64,000 bases of DNA from positions 136,704,356 to 136,768,355 of the forward strand of contig NC_135505.1 in NCBI RefSeq assembly GCF_052857255.1, in the 5' to 3' direction. Origin of the DNA: Amblyomma americanum. Its lineage: Eukaryota > Arthropoda > Arachnida > Ixodida > Ixodidae. Positions 35,293-47,753 of the stretch are shown piece by piece. The position numbers and the translations under genes were made by a program. Every line of letters begins with the position of its first letter. Positions within the stretch are counted from its first letter, which is position 1. The notes below the pieces were generated by a model. That model saw only the letters and a program-made list of their open reading frames with translations. It made no database searches and was not told the origin of the DNA.

Positions 35293-35781
35293 TTTTCGCA
35301 ACTGGAACCCGGAAGATGGCGCTAGGTGGTAATATCCAGCAAAGCTGGCCTTGTTCTTTTTTCAAAAGTTCAACCAGCCGCGCAATTTACTTCATCACAT
35401 CTGCCCTTCGACTAGAATATTCTTTGCTTGCTTCTCTTCTAAAGCGAGAGCTGGTACGGCCTTCGTTCGCAAGATTGCCTTGGGCGTCTTGATGACGTAA
35501 CAGACCCGGGCCTGGGACTGTTACGTCATCACAGCTGCCGAAGCAGCCTCTACACTCCGCTCAATCGCTCATTTCATACCAGTGAAAAAAAAAAAAAAGC
35601 CTTGATGGAAGTTGTCTCCCTGTCATTTCTCGTTTTTTTTTTTGCGCATTAGCGACTGAGCATGCAAATCTAGCACAAAGATTCCATTTCAAGAGCGAAA
35701 AAAATCTACCATTCCTCTAACTATCCTTCTTTCGCGCAAGCATTGCACGCAAACCAAAAAGAACAAATTCGATTCACCATT
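35293..35781. other. Intergenic stretch, no gene recognised
   Basis: A palindromic CTGTTACGTCATCACAGC-like area near 35495-35540 mirrors a nearby GATGACGTAACAG. Otherwise nothing. Confidence 0.5.
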
Positions 35782-36071
35782 CTCGACTACTGATCCGGAG
35801 TTCCCGGGTTCGAACCCGACCGCGACGGCTGCGTTTTTATGGAGGAAAAAAGCTAAGGCGCCCGTGTGCTGTGCGATGTCAGTGCACGTTAAAGATCCCC
35901 AGGCGGTCGAAATTATTCCGGAGCCCTCCACCACGGCACCTCCTTCTTCCTTTCTTCTTTCACTACCTCCCTTATCCCTTCCCTAACGGCGCGGTTCAGG
36001 TGTCCAACGATATATGAGACAGATACTGCGCCATTTCCTTTCCCAAAAAAACCAGTTATTATTATTATTAT
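35782..36071 (+). mobile_element. SINE-A, 5'-truncated
   Basis: Starts in the anticodon-arm region of the head (CTCGACTACTGATCCGG), keeps the B box, body, short pyrimidine tract, 3' block and (TTA)n tail. I could not find a convincing target duplication. Confidence 0.9.
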
Positions 36072-37221
36072 TCGTTCTTTACAGATCTTTTTTTTAAGAG
36101 CAGAAAAGAGGTTGAATACGCAAACGAATACTCTTCCCACCGTCTCAGCGAAAATGTGTCATCGCTGTCGACGAAGCCGCCATCTTTTGCGCCTAGCAGC
36201 AACTAACCGAGCTGCAGATGGTAGGGGAATCTGCTTCCAGACCGACGGCGCTGAATGAGTTATCGACACGACCAGTGACAGTGACAAATCTGGGGCACTT
36301 CCGTCCGGCCTGCACAATAGAGAACCCGACACACAGGAACATTAGTGGATCGCTTCTGCCTAGCGTTATCTATGGAAGACGAGGAGGAAATGCTCTGCCG
36401 TCTCAGAATGCAGCTGAGTGACTTTTTCCCCCGTTGTGTGGGTCTGCATGTCTAGTCTCGGTTTCTTTTTGTTTGAGGTTATTTGTCCTCGATAGCTCGC
36501 GATTAATTTGCTGACACAACGTACCATGATTGCACTGGAGAAAAAAGAGTGAAAAAAAAAGGATTTGCCAAAGTGCGGAACACACAAAGGAGCTATCATG
36601 ACTCTCTAGTTTCCTATGCCTGTTTATATCGGTGTCTCACCAGATGTGTGTTATAATGCAAGAGCTTAGAAGAGGCTACGTCGGCAGCTTGCGCCAGAAA
36701 GCAGTGTGGACTAAGGTGGTCGTTTTCGTAGTCGTAGCGTGTAGATAGTCCTATGGAGCTACTGAATACAATGTATTTCGATCATTTTGAGGCATTTGGC
36801 AAGGACATACATAACTGCACCCGATTATAAATAATTCAAAATGGCAGGGGAGCAAAAAATTTATTCGTATTATTCGCATCCCTTAACATGTGGGGCTAAG
36901 GCGTAGTTTCGAATAAACCGAAAATAAGTATAAACCTGAAGTACAAAATAACGAGAGACCACTGTACGCGTAGTGTTCGGTAATCTTTACCTCCCGCGAT
37001 GTATCTTTTTATTAGCTGTTGGAAATGGAAGGATTTACTCTCAAATCGAGGTTGGGATTAATATCCCCTTTCTCACGAACAGACCAATCACCGATGCAGC
37101 CGCCACGAGCTGGAATGCACTCCTTTCTCCTGTGGGCATGTCACTGCATGCCGTTTTAGAGGAACAGAGGAAATGAAGTTATAAACTAGCAGAGGTATTT
37201 AATATTCCTAGTCAATACACA
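36072..37221. other. Intergenic stretch, no gene recognised
   Basis: No recognisable frame or repeat. Confidence 0.5.
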
Positions 37222-37463
37222 TGTGAAGCATCCGGCTCCTGTTCGGAAGGTTCGGGGTTCAACCCGTAGTGCTGCCGGGTACCCACCGGTGATACGAGGG
37301 GTACAAGTTTGCTCCTTGCCTGGTGCTTGGCTCCTTTGGGATGGAATGCTAGGAAAATGGGTCCTTGAGCCTATCTTGTGTAGAAGAAAAATATCTTGTG
37401 CCATCACGCTACTTCGCCAAGTTGCCCTTGCCCCGTTAAAACTCATCATCATCATAAATAAAC
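37222..37463 (+). mobile_element. tRNA-derived SINE (SINE-C), copy 2, head truncated
   Basis: The B box GGTTCAACCC lies at 37256-37265. The body follows copy 1 (21005-21254, reversed): ACCGGTGATACGAGGGGTAC, CCTGGTGCTTGGCTC, GGAAAATGGGTCCTTGAGCC and TCTTGTGCCATCACGCT, ending ACTCATCATCATCATAAA. The 5' part of the head is missing or too diverged to see. Confidence 0.82.
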
Positions 37464-39879
37464 ATATGAACACAACTTATGAACTTTCATTACTGTATCG
37501 TTTCTGGGCCGTAACCTGCAGGAAGTCAAAACTCTGATAAATTTATGGATTATACCGCATTACTCTATACTACTAAGATGAGTGAAAAATCATCTAATTT
37601 TTTTCAAAGCATAAAAATAAAACTGCGCATGTGCTGAGGCTCTTAAAATAAATCAATAGAAAATTGAGGTTCATTCCATCACCTGGTCAGGTTGCAGTGC
37701 ACCACTTGGAATTTTCTGCTGTTCCGCCTTTTGAACTGTCTTTGCACTACCTTCCAGCGTGTCTTCTTCATCTCGGAGAGCTGACACTCTGACTCTGCTT
37801 TGGAAATCATGCTCGAAAACATGCTTTGGAAATCATGCTCGAAAACACCGTTTGCGTAGCACTGTGAAGATTTCATATCCTCTTCCAATTTTCAGAAAGG
37901 ACCACCTGAAATTTGAGGCTCTCCGTATCATATCTGATACACTGCGCACTACAGGGCAAACGCAAAGGCCACACTGCACAGGAGGCAGTTGATTTACCTT
38001 CCAATTCACCACGGGATGTGGTGACATGGTCACCTTGAGACGTCATCTTTCACTTTTTTTATTTAAAGTCTTAAGCTACGAAGTGTACTCTGAACATAAA
38101 CTACCAAAAGATCGATTGCTCCTTTACTGGTCAGTTATGATTAATCGCTCATACTTAATACAGGGCGCTGCCATCTTCTATCATCTTCTGGCTAACACCT
38201 GCATCTGCAGCGTTGGTATAAATTAGATGTTAAGCCGTACGACTTCTTACCACGTCCCGTTGGGTAACGCTTACCGCTGAGCCGATCAAGCAAGCATGGC
38301 ATTCTGGGAATAACTCCTCTCCGAGTTCTCACCTTGAGGTGTTTCTTCCAAGCCTTCATCCGCTTTCGTTCCCTTCCTAACGCGTACGCTAAGAGGCACC
38401 CAGCCCTTAAGAGGCCCGCAAGAACTCTGCGAACTGGGCACGTCCCGGCCTCGAGATCTTACCTCATCATGGCCCTCAGTGGGGCCCCAGCCTATTCGGG
38501 CGAAAGTATTAAGCCTTGTTTATCCCTGCCAGTGGGTCAACAGGTTTCCCCCATAGGCACAAAGTTATCGATCGGCCTTTATTTTTGCCTGATCAGGAGA
38601 ATTACGGATTATGACGTATTCTTTCCGTGCAGCCAGCAAGTCAGGCATGATGTGTCGCTTTTTTTTTTTCGGGGGGGTGGGGGGTGGCAAAGTTCCCGGA
38701 ATTTGCTTCCTACGGTCAGAGTACGATGCTATAGGGTGTTTTGATAGTTTCTAACTCGTTATGAAACTCCACCTTAACGATGTCTAAACGTTGCGTGCAC
38801 CGCCTAAGGAGCCGCAGCGCCGCGTTAATCGGAAGTTGTACTATTTATTTCACGCATTCACTCTAAACACAAATACGCCTATGTGGGAGTAACAAGAAAT
38901 GTCAGTCGATTTGGGTAATTAGGACAAATGCGGATATATGTGCGCTAGCATGACGTCAATCGTCGGTTGGAGCTCCCACCAGACTACCACCTAATTACCA
39001 CCCCAACTTCTTCCGTTTAGCTACTGCGCCAGCATCATTAGAATCACGTTATCATAGAGCTCCAAACCGCCGCTGCTAATTTCACTTTGCTCTGTGCGCT
39101 TAGAGTCGGCGCCGACTAATTAGTGCCCCAGGTTCTGGCCTGGTTACCACTAGCTACGCCTTGGCAAGTATGCCACCACGTAAACAGGTGAGCAGTAGCG
39201 CAGTGGCACAAGGCAGGTGCTATGACAGGTGTTGCCATCGGTTGAACTTGGGTTGCGAGCCAGGTTGCTATTCCTGAGCAATCTTTCACGATTAAATGGG
39301 CTGCCAGAAGTGAGCAAGCTGTCCTATAGCACACTCCATTTTATAGCCCGTGCACTTACCTCTTTTTATTCTTCCTGCAGCCTCTTGGGAGAGAAAGAGA
39401 GAGGCTACTCTCTACGCAGAAAGAAGTAACCTGTCCTCTAGCACACTCCCTCTCTCTCTCTCTCTCTCTTTTATACACGTTACGTTAACAGTTGTGTTAT
39501 ACACGTTACAGCTTTTAGAGTTTATTGTTGGTTTCTTTGAATTTGACAGCTTCAGATCTCATTGATTTTAATCCACCGATTATTACTAACCTATTACAAT
39601 TATGTGTGCTCCCCTCCCTTTTGTAATGCCATAATGGGTCGTCGTAGAGGTAAAAATGGTACGATGATACATGGGGCATACGCTTCAGTACCCGATCTAT
39701 CCAAATAGCTTTCGTAAGCGCCTCAATGCCGTCATGTGCACACTCATGTGTGCTACCGCTGTCCCTTTTTCACTGTCGGTCTCGTCGACCTTTCCATCCA
39801 TTTTCCATCCCTCTTCACTATCACTCTCCACTCTCCTTATTCTACTTCCTCCTACAGGTTATCCCACTTGTGTGTGTGG
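37464..39879. other. Intergenic stretch with minor repeats
   Basis: A perfect 25-bp duplication (TGCTTTGGAAATCATGCTCG plus five) starts at 37797 and 37822. (TC)n lies at about 39448-39471, and a T/G run is at 38661-38686. The short frames resemble nothing known. Confidence 0.5.
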
Positions 39880-40127
39880 GGTCGCTGTATCCAGTGGATG
39901 TCCATCACCCCTTCCTGTCCTGATCTGTACCCGCTCTCATCTCATCATAAACATCTACCTCCACCAGTTCTTTCCTGCTCGTTTTTTGTCGTCCCCTGGG
40001 CCTTCTTCTCTTCGATGCCCATCTGTGACACTTTTATTGGGACATTTACTTCATCCCTACTCATCACGTGGCCACACCAACGGAGCCTTAACTGCTGTAG
40101 GCTCTCTCTTCTAACCAACATTTTCAA
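39880..40127 (-). pseudogene. LINE protein C-terminal fragment
   Basis: The minus frame 40127-39945 reads LRLRWCGHVMSRDE, a hallmark of the C-terminus of many non-LTR retrotransposon proteins (RWxGHVxRRDE). A charged stretch follows (GIEEKKAQGTTKNE) where relatives have a GRRxRGRPxxRW motif, here degraded. No upstream catalytic domain is present. It cannot be assigned to either LINE seen elsewhere in the window. Confidence 0.65.
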
Positions 40128-40152
40128 GCTTCCTCTCTTCCACTATACCCCC

Positions 40153-40153
<1 letters not shown>

Positions 40154-40210
<57 letters not shown>
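40154..40210. repeat. (CT)n microsatellite
   Basis: About 28 CT dinucleotides. Confidence 0.97.
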
Positions 40211-40213
<3 letters not shown>

Positions 40214-43087
40214 GTGTGGCTATCGTGCCAGCAAGCCCATTAAGTGAAGGAGCCATCTTCGACGCTTAGTGAACGCCGTTCGCAGCTCACGCCAACGCGA
40301 CGCCGTATGGCGCAATACCCCTCTGTACGCCCCGTCGCTTCCAAAGGCCCTCACAACTGCCCGCCGCTCTACAGTGATGAAGAGGATGTATGCCCTGTTT
40401 TCCGAGATTGTTGTCGTTGTCGTTCGGGGCCACATTGCGCCATTGATTGCACCGTTCGGCGAGACATCTCATTGTCAGGAGAACGAAGGCAGCGCAACCT
40501 ATCGGCAGAAGGCGTCAAAATCCTCCCCCCAACTCCTAACACCCCTAATGTCCTGACACCTATAGCGGCTGACTGAGAGAGAAGGTCATTCGCCAAATGC
40601 CGTCGGCAGCCGTCGCGGATACTGCTCTCGACGACCTTGCAGAGTCGCTCCGAGCTCCCCATCGTACAGCTCGCCCGGATGAGGAGGACCGCAGACAAAA
40701 GAGGGGTTTCCGGCAACCCTCCCCCCCCCCCCCCCTCTTTCGCTGTCCAGTATTCCCCTCTTCCAATCACGACAATGGGATAATTCGCTCGGTTCCGGCC
40801 AACCGACCGGTCGTCCGCTTTAACGTGATCGCGCACAGCAGGGCGGGACATTTGAAGTGATGGCTCTTCCCCGTGTATAGACGCGCCAAGCGGCTGGAGC
40901 GTCAATATGGACGTTATCCAGTAATAAGGATTTCGCCTCTCCCTTTCTCTCTTCTTCCCTTCCTCTCATTTTACGGTCCAGCGGCAGACCCAAAACGAGA
41001 CCAACGTTATTTTTTTAAATGAATATCTGCATTTGATGTCTGCATTTTCATTTTCCGCTGTCCATGCGCATCCTGAATCCGTCCGTCCATCCGAGCTCGG
41101 TCTGCAAATGGATTTGCATAAATAAAGCTCGGATCTGGATAGCACAATAAAAACACGCGTGTTTCTAAAAGCGTGTACACTATACGTGATTACGCGTAGT
41201 GCATACACTGCGTACGTCGCCGCGCAGGTAGTGAGGTTGTCCATATTATCCGGGTAAGCTTTGAAGGAACAAAAAGTAAAGACGAAGATGTAGTCGATAA
41301 AGATAAAGAAAATAACCTCGGTCGGAATACATGCGCTTCCCCGGAAGCTCCCATGGGAAAACCGTTGCGAAAAATAAAATTGAGGTAGCTTGCACTCACA
41401 ATGGAAATACCCTGTATTGCGTGGAAGGCTGTAAAGGTTGCCCAGGTGCAGCATGAATAATTACAGGAGTTTATGAGTATTCGTTCCTCCTCCTTTTGCG
41501 AAGATACCAGCGCAAGAAGCTCTTTTTTCTTAGATAAATAGCGTCATTGTCGTAATATGCTGTGATTAAAAACTCTCTCTTTCACTCGCTGGTGAATGAT
41601 AACGTTATCAGGCGCCTTTAGGCTAACGATGCCATGTGGGTGGGCCGAGTTTGTGTTCCAATCGCAGTATAAGCCCCGAAATATAGATTGAAAACGATAA
41701 CGCCAAATCGTTATGTAGAGTAATTGTAAAAGTGTGTATAGGAAGAAAGATGCACAGCCCAAAGCGTGCTCGTCGAGAAGTCTAAGGTTTCGATGTTTCC
41801 TGCGGTAGTGTGCAACGTCCCGCTGGGTAATTTTTACGCATTGCTGGCGGCTCGGAAGTTCATAATCGACTTTTGCTCGAAATAATTGATTGCAGAGAAG
41901 CGTTTCTGGTTGAAATCGCATCCTTAAACCTTGGTTAGAGTGAAGCAAAACACCCTTTACTAACAGTGCCTTATATCGCGTAGCACGAAAGGCGAGACTT
42001 GCTTCTACCTCAATAGACGGCAGTGAAAATATACAGCGAAAGAACTCGCGACCTCAACCTCCACCTTATAATATTTTAACAACCTGAGCTTGCATGCAGG
42101 GTGTTGCGGGTAATTAGTACCACGGCTTAAAGATGCAACCCATATATATTGCACACGGCCGAGGTCAACGCAGTGTTGCACTTAGTTCTCCTGTGCTTCA
42201 AGTTGCGACGTTTTATCATTGCACGTAATTTTTAATTTAGAATAATGTCCTAACTTCTCAAACATTTACCTTTTTACCGGCCTTACAAATTACAAAGTGC
42301 GAGATTGCCTTTGAAAACACTCGGTTGAATCGGTTTTCGCTGACTCTTCACTCCGTACGAGTTCGTTTTTTTTCTATAGGAACGCTAACCGGATTACTGA
42401 ACGAGAAACGCTTCCAAATTTTAGGAGGAAGCCGCATACAGATTGGCTGTAGAAATTTGCGGCACTGAGAGGGTGTACGACTTTCGAACGCGTAGCAAAT
42501 GAGTGCGAATCCGGAACTTTGCACGTAATTTCACAGCTTACTTCTTAAAGAAAACCTTCTCGATACCTCTGCGAGGGCTAAATATAGGGCTCAAAGTGTT
42601 TCCCCTTATAAGCTTGCATGTCTTACTTTTTTGTTTCGGGTAGCGGGTGCAAATAACTGCTGGCCAAGTTCGCATCACTGCTAGAGCGTCTTCGGCATCG
42701 CTCGCCGAGGCGATCTCAGCGCCTCCCAGGCGCCTTCGAGCGATCAATGCTGATTGCATACCGCACTGAAAAAGGCAGAGGAGGAGCTGGAAAGAAGGAA
42801 AAGGAGAGGGGAAGGCTAGGCCGGAAACAATTTCTTCGCGCCATTGGCACGTCGGCCGCCAAGCGCAGACATCGTGAGGCGTTTGCCGGGGATGCGTTTT
42901 AATAGCGTTGCAGTGGCGATGGCTGCTTCGAAGTGCGCCCCCGTTTCCTCTTAAGGAAAGGATCGTGGGTGTCGGTCGTTTGAGGTTATCGCGCGTCTTG
43001 TAGGGTTAGCTCAAATCGTAGGTGGCGTAGTTGTCACCAACTTGGCGTAAGCGTTTCCAAGACGTCTTAACGCGCAGCCAGCGTTCT
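40211..43087. other. Intergenic stretch, no gene recognised
   Basis: Between 40244 and 40905 frames stay open on both strands (up to 178 codons) in GC-rich DNA with a 16-C run near 40720-40735. I looked for gag- or zinc-knuckle-like patterns and found none convincing. The rest is featureless. Confidence 0.45.
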
Positions 43088-44195
43088 AATTTTAACTGTC
43101 CACAATTTAAAAACAACGCGTGTTGGAGATTTCTGGAACAGAGTATTTCGAAATCATGAACATGCAACAAAAACTGCAACCTACACCTTGCGACAGCAGT
43201 TAAGCGTGACATTTTCACATGGCTGTAACGACAAGCGCAGAGACGATGTCGGCGGCAACATAGATGCGGTAATTATAGCTGTCAACAATTTAAAAAAGGT
43301 TCTTGTTGTGGACTTCGGGGACAAATAATTCCGTAATCATGAACATGCAACAAAAACTGCAACCTACACCTTGCGACAGCAGTTAAGCGTGACATTTTCA
43401 CATGGCTGTAACGACAAGCGCAGAGACGATGTCGGGGGCAACATAGATGCGGTAATTATAGCTGTCAACAATTAAAAAAAAGGTTCTTGTTGTGGACTTC
43501 GGGGACAAATAATTCCGTAATCATGAACATGCAACAAAAACTGCAACCTACACCTTGCGACAGCAGTTAAGCGTGACATTTTCACATGGCTGTAACGACA
43601 AGCGCAGAGACGATGTCGGGGGCAACATAGATGCGGTAATTATAGCTGTCAACAATTAAAAAAAGGTTCTTGTTGTGGACTTCGGGGACAAATAATTCCG
43701 TAATCATGAACATGCAACAAAAACTGCAACCTACACCCTGCGACAGCAGTTAAGCGATATATTTACACGTGGCTGTGACGACAATCAGAGAGGATGTCGG
43801 CGGCAACAGAGATGGGGTTATTTTAGCTGTCAACAATTAAAAAAAAGGTTCTTGTATAAAAACTTCGGGGACAAACAATTCCGTAATCATGAACATGTAA
43901 CAAAAACTACAACCTACACCCTGCGACAACAGTTAAGCGTGATATTGTCACGTGGCTGTAACGACAAGCGCAGGGACGGTGTCGGGCGCAACAGAAAGGT
44001 GGTAATTTTAGATGTCAACAATTTTTAAAAAAGGGTGCTTGTTGAGGACTTCAGATACAAACCATTTCGAAATCATGTGCGTATAACAGAAACTGCACCC
44101 CACACACTGTGTAGATAATTAAGCGGGATATTAATAGTCACGTGGCTGTGACGACAAGCAGGGTCGATGTCGGGGGCGACAGAAAGGCGAGCTGG
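43088..44195. repeat. 183-bp satellite, about six monomers
   Basis: The landmark CATGAACATGCAACAAAAAC recurs at 43155, 43338, 43522, 43705 and 43888 and in degraded form at 44074, spacings 183, 184, 183, 183 and 186 bp. Each monomer also holds GCGACAGCAGTTAAGCG, TGGCTGTAACGACAAGC and GTCAACAATT. Monomers between 43155 and 43705 are nearly identical; those at both edges are clearly diverged. No open frame spans it. Confidence 0.96.
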
Positions 44196-44787
44196 AGTGA
44201 CACTCGAAGGTGCCTTCTATATGGTTGAACTCTTTCCCAGAAAGCATAGAATAACCTGGCGGTGGCGATAGCAGCGAGTTCATGGGTGGAAATTTAAAAA
44301 AACGGCACAAACTTTGGAGATACGGTTCTCAGAACATCGAAAACAGTCCTAAACACCGTAGAAACTGTTGCGCGTGGTTACAAGGACTCTAGAGAAATCT
44401 AGTACGTCTATACAGCGCGGCAAACGAAGTGGTAATGCGACATGCCGCTGGAGACGAACATAGGGCATCAAAAACAAATAAGCAACGTTTCGCAGCTGTC
44501 TACAACAACACCTATAACGAAATGCTACGAAATCTAAACACTTCATGTTCACTCGCTGACAAGTAAAAAGCGAAGCTGTTACGCGCTGGAGGCTCAAATC
44601 ATGGGCTGCAAGTTAAAAAAGAAAGCGAAATGGTATTTATCTGCCCTAAAGTAGCGCTGTTCCCATCGGCGTCTACAAAGCTACGACCAGATGTCTTAGT
44701 GCGGTTGTAAGCGTATACTTGCATGCATGCGTACTATGGTTTGTAGTTATAGCCAGCAGAAAAGACTAAAACCCACATTTTGTGTTG
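44196..44787. other. Probable decayed continuation of unique DNA, no gene seen
   Basis: Some words near 44480-44530 resemble the satellite weakly. The minus frame 44349-44597 is unrecognised. Confidence 0.4.
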
Positions 44788-44801
44788 TTTTTTCACAGCC
44801 A

Positions 44802-45317
44802 TCCCGCCGCGGTGGCTCAGTGGTTAGGGCGCTCGGCTAATAACTGTTTTTTTGGGGGGAAAGGAAATGGCGCAGTACCTATCTCATATATCGTTGGACA
44901 CCTGAACCGCGCCGTAAGGGAAGGGATAAGGGAGGGAGTGAAAGAAGAAAGGAAGAATTAGGTGCCGTAGTGGAGGGCTCCGGAATAATTTCGACCACCT
45001 GGGGATCTTTAACGTGCGCTGACATCGCACAGCACAAAAACGCACGGCTACTGATCCGGAGTTCCCGGGTTCGAACCCGACCGCGGCGGCTGCGTTTTTA
45101 TGGAGGCAAAACGCTAAGGCGCCCGTGTGCTGTGCGATGTCAGTGCACGTTAAAGATCCCCAGGTGGTCGAAATTATTCCGGAGCCCTCCACTACGGCAC
45201 CTATCTCTTCCTTTCTTCTTTCACTCCCTCCTTAACCCTTCCCTTACGGCGCGGTTCAGGTGTCCAACGATATATGATACAGATACTGCGCGATTTCCTT
45301 TCCCAAAAAACAAATTA
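44802..45317 (+). mobile_element. SINE-A interrupted by a second SINE-A
   Basis: The outer copy is plus-strand and full length: head start CCGCCGCGGTGGCTCAGTGG, then after the inner element the rest of the head (CTACTGATCCGGAGTTCCC), the B box, body and a short tail. The outer target duplication TTTTTCACAGCCA is at 44789-44801 and 45318-45330. The tail here is unusually short and lacks a long TTA run. Confidence 0.93.
44840..45044 (-). mobile_element. Inner SINE-A, truncated and internally deleted
   Basis: Minus-strand copy inserted in the tRNA-like head of the outer SINE. A 6-bp duplication CGGCTA (44834-44839 and 45045-45050) flanks it. It lacks its own head, and ~26 bp are missing between TGCGTTTTT and GTGCTGTGCG compared with other copies. 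Its body is otherwise normal. Confidence 0.88.
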
Positions 45318-45330
45318 TTTTTCACAGCCA

Positions 45331-46507
45331 CAGCAGCTTGCCTGACCAGCTGTTAATCGCATTCCTTTATTCAGGGGGACCAGCCTTGAGCAATAGAGTT
45401 CTGACTATTTATAATATCACTCTGGCACGCCGTACTCTATAATATGAACAGAGCGGTAATGACTTTGAGCACTCGAACGTTTTTATGCGTGTCCACAAGA
45501 TAAAGATAGTTTTTGGCTAGTGTGTGAATGTGACAATGCTTTATTCTCATTAGTGAGAACATGATGACAAGATCCCAAAACGGCCATGCCACCGGGGCAT
45601 GAAGAGGTGATGTGAATGCGGTACAGCCATGTTCCCACAGGTTAAAGATGTGTCATGTGATCACGCAGAGGTGACGTCATTGGTAGCAGACACCACTGCA
45701 CGCCGACGTGGTTGTGGTACAGCTAAATTCTAACAGGTCAGAAAGCGGCCACGTGATTTTGGTTAAGTGACGTCCTTGTGGCACAGCCATTGTTGTGACT
45801 TCATCTCACAGCAGATGGCGAAATTTCTGCCTAGCTTTTTTTTCTCTATCTCTCTTCTTTTCCGGTGTGTCGATGGCTGTCTGCCCGCACCACAACAAAG
45901 CAAACGACGATTGCAGACGGCCCCCGTCTTGCGGTCAGAGCCATTCATGCGGGAAGACCTGTTACAAAGCGTGATCCGCATGATGTTATGGCTGCGGTTA
46001 TTGTTGAAAAAGCAACGGTATACACCAGAGAGCATTTCGTAACCCGCCATCTTCTCAACGGCGACCTCCTTTTCGTGGGGAACGGCCAGATGCCGTCTGA
46101 CTAAACCAAGAAAAAATAACAACGCTTTCGAAATGGTGTTTTTGCATTGCAGCGCACTTTCACATACTGTTATGCAACCGATGACCCGAAAGTCAGCCCT
46201 GAGCGTGCGTTTCTTGCAGCTTGTCTGAGCCGGACGTCATATACAGCTCTGTTTGGAGCAGAACTTTTGGGCCGACGCTTCGAATATTGAGGCAAACAAT
46301 GCTGCCAAAAATGTTCTTGTTCTTTTTTTTTTTTGGGGGGGGGGGGAATGATCGCGAATATATTCTTTTTTCTTTATTCTCTATTGTCTTCATCGAAGGC
46401 TTTATGGGTGGTATAGATGCCTCCTCGCCAACGAAAATCGCAGACGACCATCGCTCAACAGCCGATGCTTGGCTCTTCACATCCTCGCTCTGGAAGGAAA
46501 GTGCGCG
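45331..46507. other. Intergenic stretch, no gene recognised
   Basis: A plus frame 45865-46104 (79 codons) has a fairly natural amino-acid mix in its second half (ending near NGDLLFVGNGQ), but I cannot tie it to a family. A T/G homopolymer pair lies at 46324-46347. Confidence 0.45.
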
Positions 46508-46756
46508 TTAGGGAAAATAGGGAATAAAAGGAGCGGGAAGAGAACAACAAGCGATATCAAGTCAGCATGCTAAGGAAAATACGGAATAAAAGGAGCAGGA
46601 AGAGAACAACAAGCGATATCAAGTCAGCATGCTAGGGAAATTAGGGAATAAGAGGAGCAGGAAGAAAACAACAAGCGATATCAAGTCAGCAGGCTAGGGA
46701 AAATAGGGAATAAAAGGAGCAGGAAGAGAACAACAAGCGATATCAAGTCAGCATGC
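46508..46756. repeat. 62-bp minisatellite, four copies
   Basis: The unit contains GGGAATAAAAGGAGCAGGAA, AACAACAAGCGATATCAAG and TCAGCATGCTAGG. GCGATATC recurs at 46551, 46613, 46675 and 46737, exactly 62 bp apart. Copies differ at only a few positions. Confidence 0.96.
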
Positions 46757-47488
46757 AGAGATCACATTTCCATATCGTATTTCCCCATGCCGGAACGATT
46801 GATACGAATCCCGAGAGGCGATCGCTGCTGCATAAAGGGCATCTGCTTCAGACAGTTGATGTCGTGTCCCCCGAGAAGCTTGACCCCTGATCCCGACAAA
46901 GCATCTTTGGCTGATATGCAATTGTAAAAAATCTAGAACTGGCGACGGAAATGCGTCCGCTGTCGCCTTTTGTTCTCAAGTTTGAGCTCAGCTGCATACA
47001 AGGCTCCAAGGGGTGCGAAAATGATCTCCGCTCTGGCGGGAACTTCGCTGTGACGAAAGTGCAGTTGCGTGAACTCGAGCCTACAACACGAAAGGCTGAG
47101 TCTCATTCTTTCACTCACTCTAAACACCAATAGGCCTAAATGAGTGTAAAAATAGAGTTAAATGAGTGTAAAAATGGAGTTAGAGCACTCCCTCTCATAA
47201 AAGGGAGTGCTCTAAAGGACACCTTACTCTCTTTTTGAAGCGAAAAGCTTCACTACGCTAGTCAACACCGCGCTTCGCGCGAGCCGGCGTATGTCGGAGA
47301 ACGAGTGACGTCACGCACGGCGCAGGTGGCCGCCGCCGACTCCATTCCCTCTCTTTCTCTCTCACTCTCTAGTCACTACTGCGCATGCGCCACTAGTAAC
47401 ACCGAGCCACAGGTGTTCCGCCGCTGCGCAGCGCCGCGCCTTTCCTCAAAACCGAACTTTCAATTATCAGTTTTCTCGTTCTTCCCCT
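46757..47488. other. Intergenic stretch with a perfect hairpin
   Basis: A direct repeat of TAAATGAGTGTAAAAAT lies at about 47131-47175. No gene seen. The GC-rich part at 47270-47440 contains CpG-rich palindromes (GTGACGTCAC, GCGCATGCGC). Confidence 0.5.
47180..47215. repeat. Perfect 14-bp hairpin
   Basis: TTAGAGCACTCCCT (47180-47193) pairs with its exact complement at 47202-47215 across an 8-base loop. It is probably the terminus of a foldback element; nothing suggests a transcription terminator. Confidence 0.85.
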
Positions 47489-47753
47489 CCCTCCTCTATC
47501 CCTTCCTTTACGGCGCGTTTTGTGTGTTCACCGATATATGCGAGACGGTTACTGTGCCATTTCCTTTCCTGAAAAACCAAACAAAACAAGTGAGCCGACG
47601 GCGTTCATAGAGTTCATTGGCGTTGACAACTTTGCAAAGACCGTTCGTTTTCACGAGAGGAAAGGCGCACAACCGGCTCTGCGGGTGAGTGGAGACCTCA
47701 ATCTCGCTTTCGCTTTGTATATCCTGGATTAGCTTTTTTGCTCGTTTCTGTTC

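Noticed and set aside
40244..40905. Open frames on both strands as a possible gag-like gene
   Set aside because: The cysteine pattern does not fit a CCHC zinc knuckle, and both strands are equally open.
43088..44195. CRISPR-like array
   Set aside because: The whole 183-bp monomer repeats without unique spacers, in a eukaryotic repeat context; it is a satellite.
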